The notes under the pieces are model-generated. The model was not told the DNA's origin. It ran no database searches and was given only the letters and a program-made list of their open reading frames with translations. From NORP240 sp038134485 (GTDB taxonomy: Bacteria > Pseudomonadota > Gammaproteobacteria > Pseudomonadales > Pseudohongiellaceae), in assembly GCA_038134485.1 (NCBI GenBank), contig JAYPVG010000005.1:76108-140107 (forward strand): DNA of 64,000 nucleotides. The letters run 5' to 3'. Positions within the stretch are counted from its first letter, which is position 1, and every line of letters starts with the position of its first letter. The position numbers were made by a program, and so were the translations under genes. This document shows, piece after piece, positions 63,366 to 64,000 of the stretch.

Positions 63366-64000
63366 TGGATAAATCGCCAGCCCCAGGTGCTGAAGAATCG
63401 CCAGGCAGAGCGGGTGAACAGGGCGACGTGGGAAATGCCCTTGCCGGCGGCATTACCGCCCAGATGACGGATCTTCATGGCAGGCAGGTACACCACCCGC
63501 CCTTTGCTACTGAGCCGCCGGGAGAGATCGAAATCTTCGAAATACAGAAAGTAGTTGCCGTCGAAACCCCGCACTTCGCGCAGGGCATCGGCGCGGCATA
63601 ACATAAAGCAGCCGCTGACGTGGGGAATGTCGCTGCTGGGGCGATCCTCAGGCAGGTCATGCATTTCATAGCGAGCAAGCCGGGTGCTAAAACGCTGCTT
63701 AATCCATGCTGGACAGAAGCCACGGATAAACAGGGTCAGCAGGGAGGGTGCGCGCTTGCACAGATACTGCTTGTCGCCGTCAACGGCCTGCGCGGCCGGA
63801 CTGACCAGCGCCGCTTCCGGGTGCTGCTCGAGATAATGCAGTCCGACCGCCAGGCTGTCAGGTTCGAGCTCCAGATCGGGGTTGAGGATCAGATGATAGG
63901 GGTGGTCGTGGGACTCGATCACCAGATTGTGACCGCGGCCATAGCCCACATTCCCGTGGCCTGTCAGCAGATGCAGAGATCCTCCGCTGGCCTGCAGGCG
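63362..64000 (-). CDS. Family 2 glycosyltransferase (rhamnosyltransferase-like), 3' part
   Basis: The gene enters from the right edge; 212 codons are visible. HLILNPDLELEPDSL contains the DxD-like donor-binding motif, and CRADALREVRGFDGNYFLYFEDFDLSRRL is the WbbL/rhamnosyltransferase-type acceptor region with GFDxxFFxYxEDxDL. Near the end is a KIRHLGGNAAGK motif. The neighbouring dTDP-rhamnose genes suggest a rhamnosyl donor (inference). The frame is open to base 64000; the GTG at 63949 is internal. Confidence 0.9.
   Translation of the reverse strand, partial: RLQASGGSLHLLTGHGNVGYGRGHNLVIESHDHPYHLILNPDLELEPDSLAVGLHYLEQHPEAALVSPAAQAVDGDKQYLCKRAPSLLTLFIRGFCPAWIKQRFSTRLARYEMHDLPEDRPSSDIPHVSGCFMLCRADALREVRGFDGNYFLYFEDFDLSRRLSSKGRVVYLPAMKIRHLGGNAAGKGISHVALFTRSAWRFFSTWGWRFIQ

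Overview
The window is a chromosomal stretch of a gammaproteobacterium, very probably a marine, aerobic one. No genome name can be read from it. The evidence is gene order and content: nudF-yqiB-cpdA-yqiA-parE-parC, orn/rsgA-rhodanese-psd, fba-pgk-epd-tkt/ArsR-metK-ahcY-metF and glnK-amtB/ubiK-comM are all gammaproteobacterial neighbourhoods of the Pseudomonas type. A Pds (proteobacterial dedicated sortase) two-component pair with its OmpA-like partner, an ovothiol synthase and several exported hydrolases of uncertain role point to a marine lineage such as the Cellvibrionales/Pseudohongiella/OM60-like groups (inference). I found no tRNA, rRNA, CRISPR array, prophage or insertion sequence. Almost the whole window is ordinary core genome, densely packed.

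Layout. 0-2 kb: EF-P (efp) with its lysylating enzymes epmA (only its first 30 codons are inside the window) and epmB. 2-3.5 kb: a two-helix membrane protein with a degenerate cyclase-like domain. 3.5-11.4 kb: a minus-strand run ppiC, arsC-nudF fusion, yqiB, cpdA, yqiA, parE, parC. 11.5-16.8 kb: DUF2889 protein, pdsS/pdsR sensor pair, divergent pdsO, and a GST. 16.8-21.6 kb: aroF-type DAHP synthase, thiC, tolC. 21.6-25.2 kb: ovoA facing a YbdL-type aminotransferase. 25.2-30.5 kb: queG, orn, rsgA, rhodanese, psd, rpiA. 30.7-34 kb: cold-shock protein and the D-2-hydroxyglutarate dehydrogenase/serA divergent pair. 34.2-39.7 kb: an exported FAH-family protein, an exported M20 peptidase and two alpha/beta hydrolases. 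39.8-45.2 kb: fba, pgk, epd, tkt. 45.5-50.8 kb: the methionine-cycle operon (ArsR-methyltransferase regulator, metK, ahcY, metF) plus rsmE. 50.8-57.2 kb: a degenerate HD-GYP protein, amtB-glnK, ubiK, an exported protein of unknown function and a broken comM. 57.4-58.4 kb: two cytochromes c5. 58.8-64 kb: dTDP-rhamnose genes rfbACDB, an NAD-dependent epimerase and a glycosyltransferase that runs off the right edge, which looks like the start of an O-antigen/polysaccharide cluster.

How the parts work together. The minus-strand block from ppiC to parC could be read as one long transcript ending in topoisomerase IV. fba-pgk-epd-tkt supplies the pentose-phosphate, glycolytic and PLP-precursor (erythrose-4-phosphate) interconversions. 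Divergent from it lies a methyl-cycle operon led by a regulator, with a 13-bp-arm palindrome between them that is the obvious operator. D2HGDH next to SerA couples serine synthesis to removal of 2-hydroxyglutarate. glnK-amtB carries a sigma-54 type promoter.

The most noteworthy signals are: an ArsC-NudF fusion with all three thioredoxin-type arsenate reductase cysteines; pdsS/pdsR/pdsO with no sortase or LPXTG target nearby; an exact 11 x 6-bp degenerate purine repeat between epd and pgk; a comM gene inactivated by an internal deletion that fits recombination across an 8-bp repeat; an HD-GYP protein lacking metal-ligand residues; and an FAH-family enzyme with an export signal. I did not find a clearly new multi-gene system. 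The Pds remnant and the ArsC-NudF fusion are the closest candidates. Start sites were chosen by family alignment from memory and by Shine-Dalgarno inspection; no database search was run.
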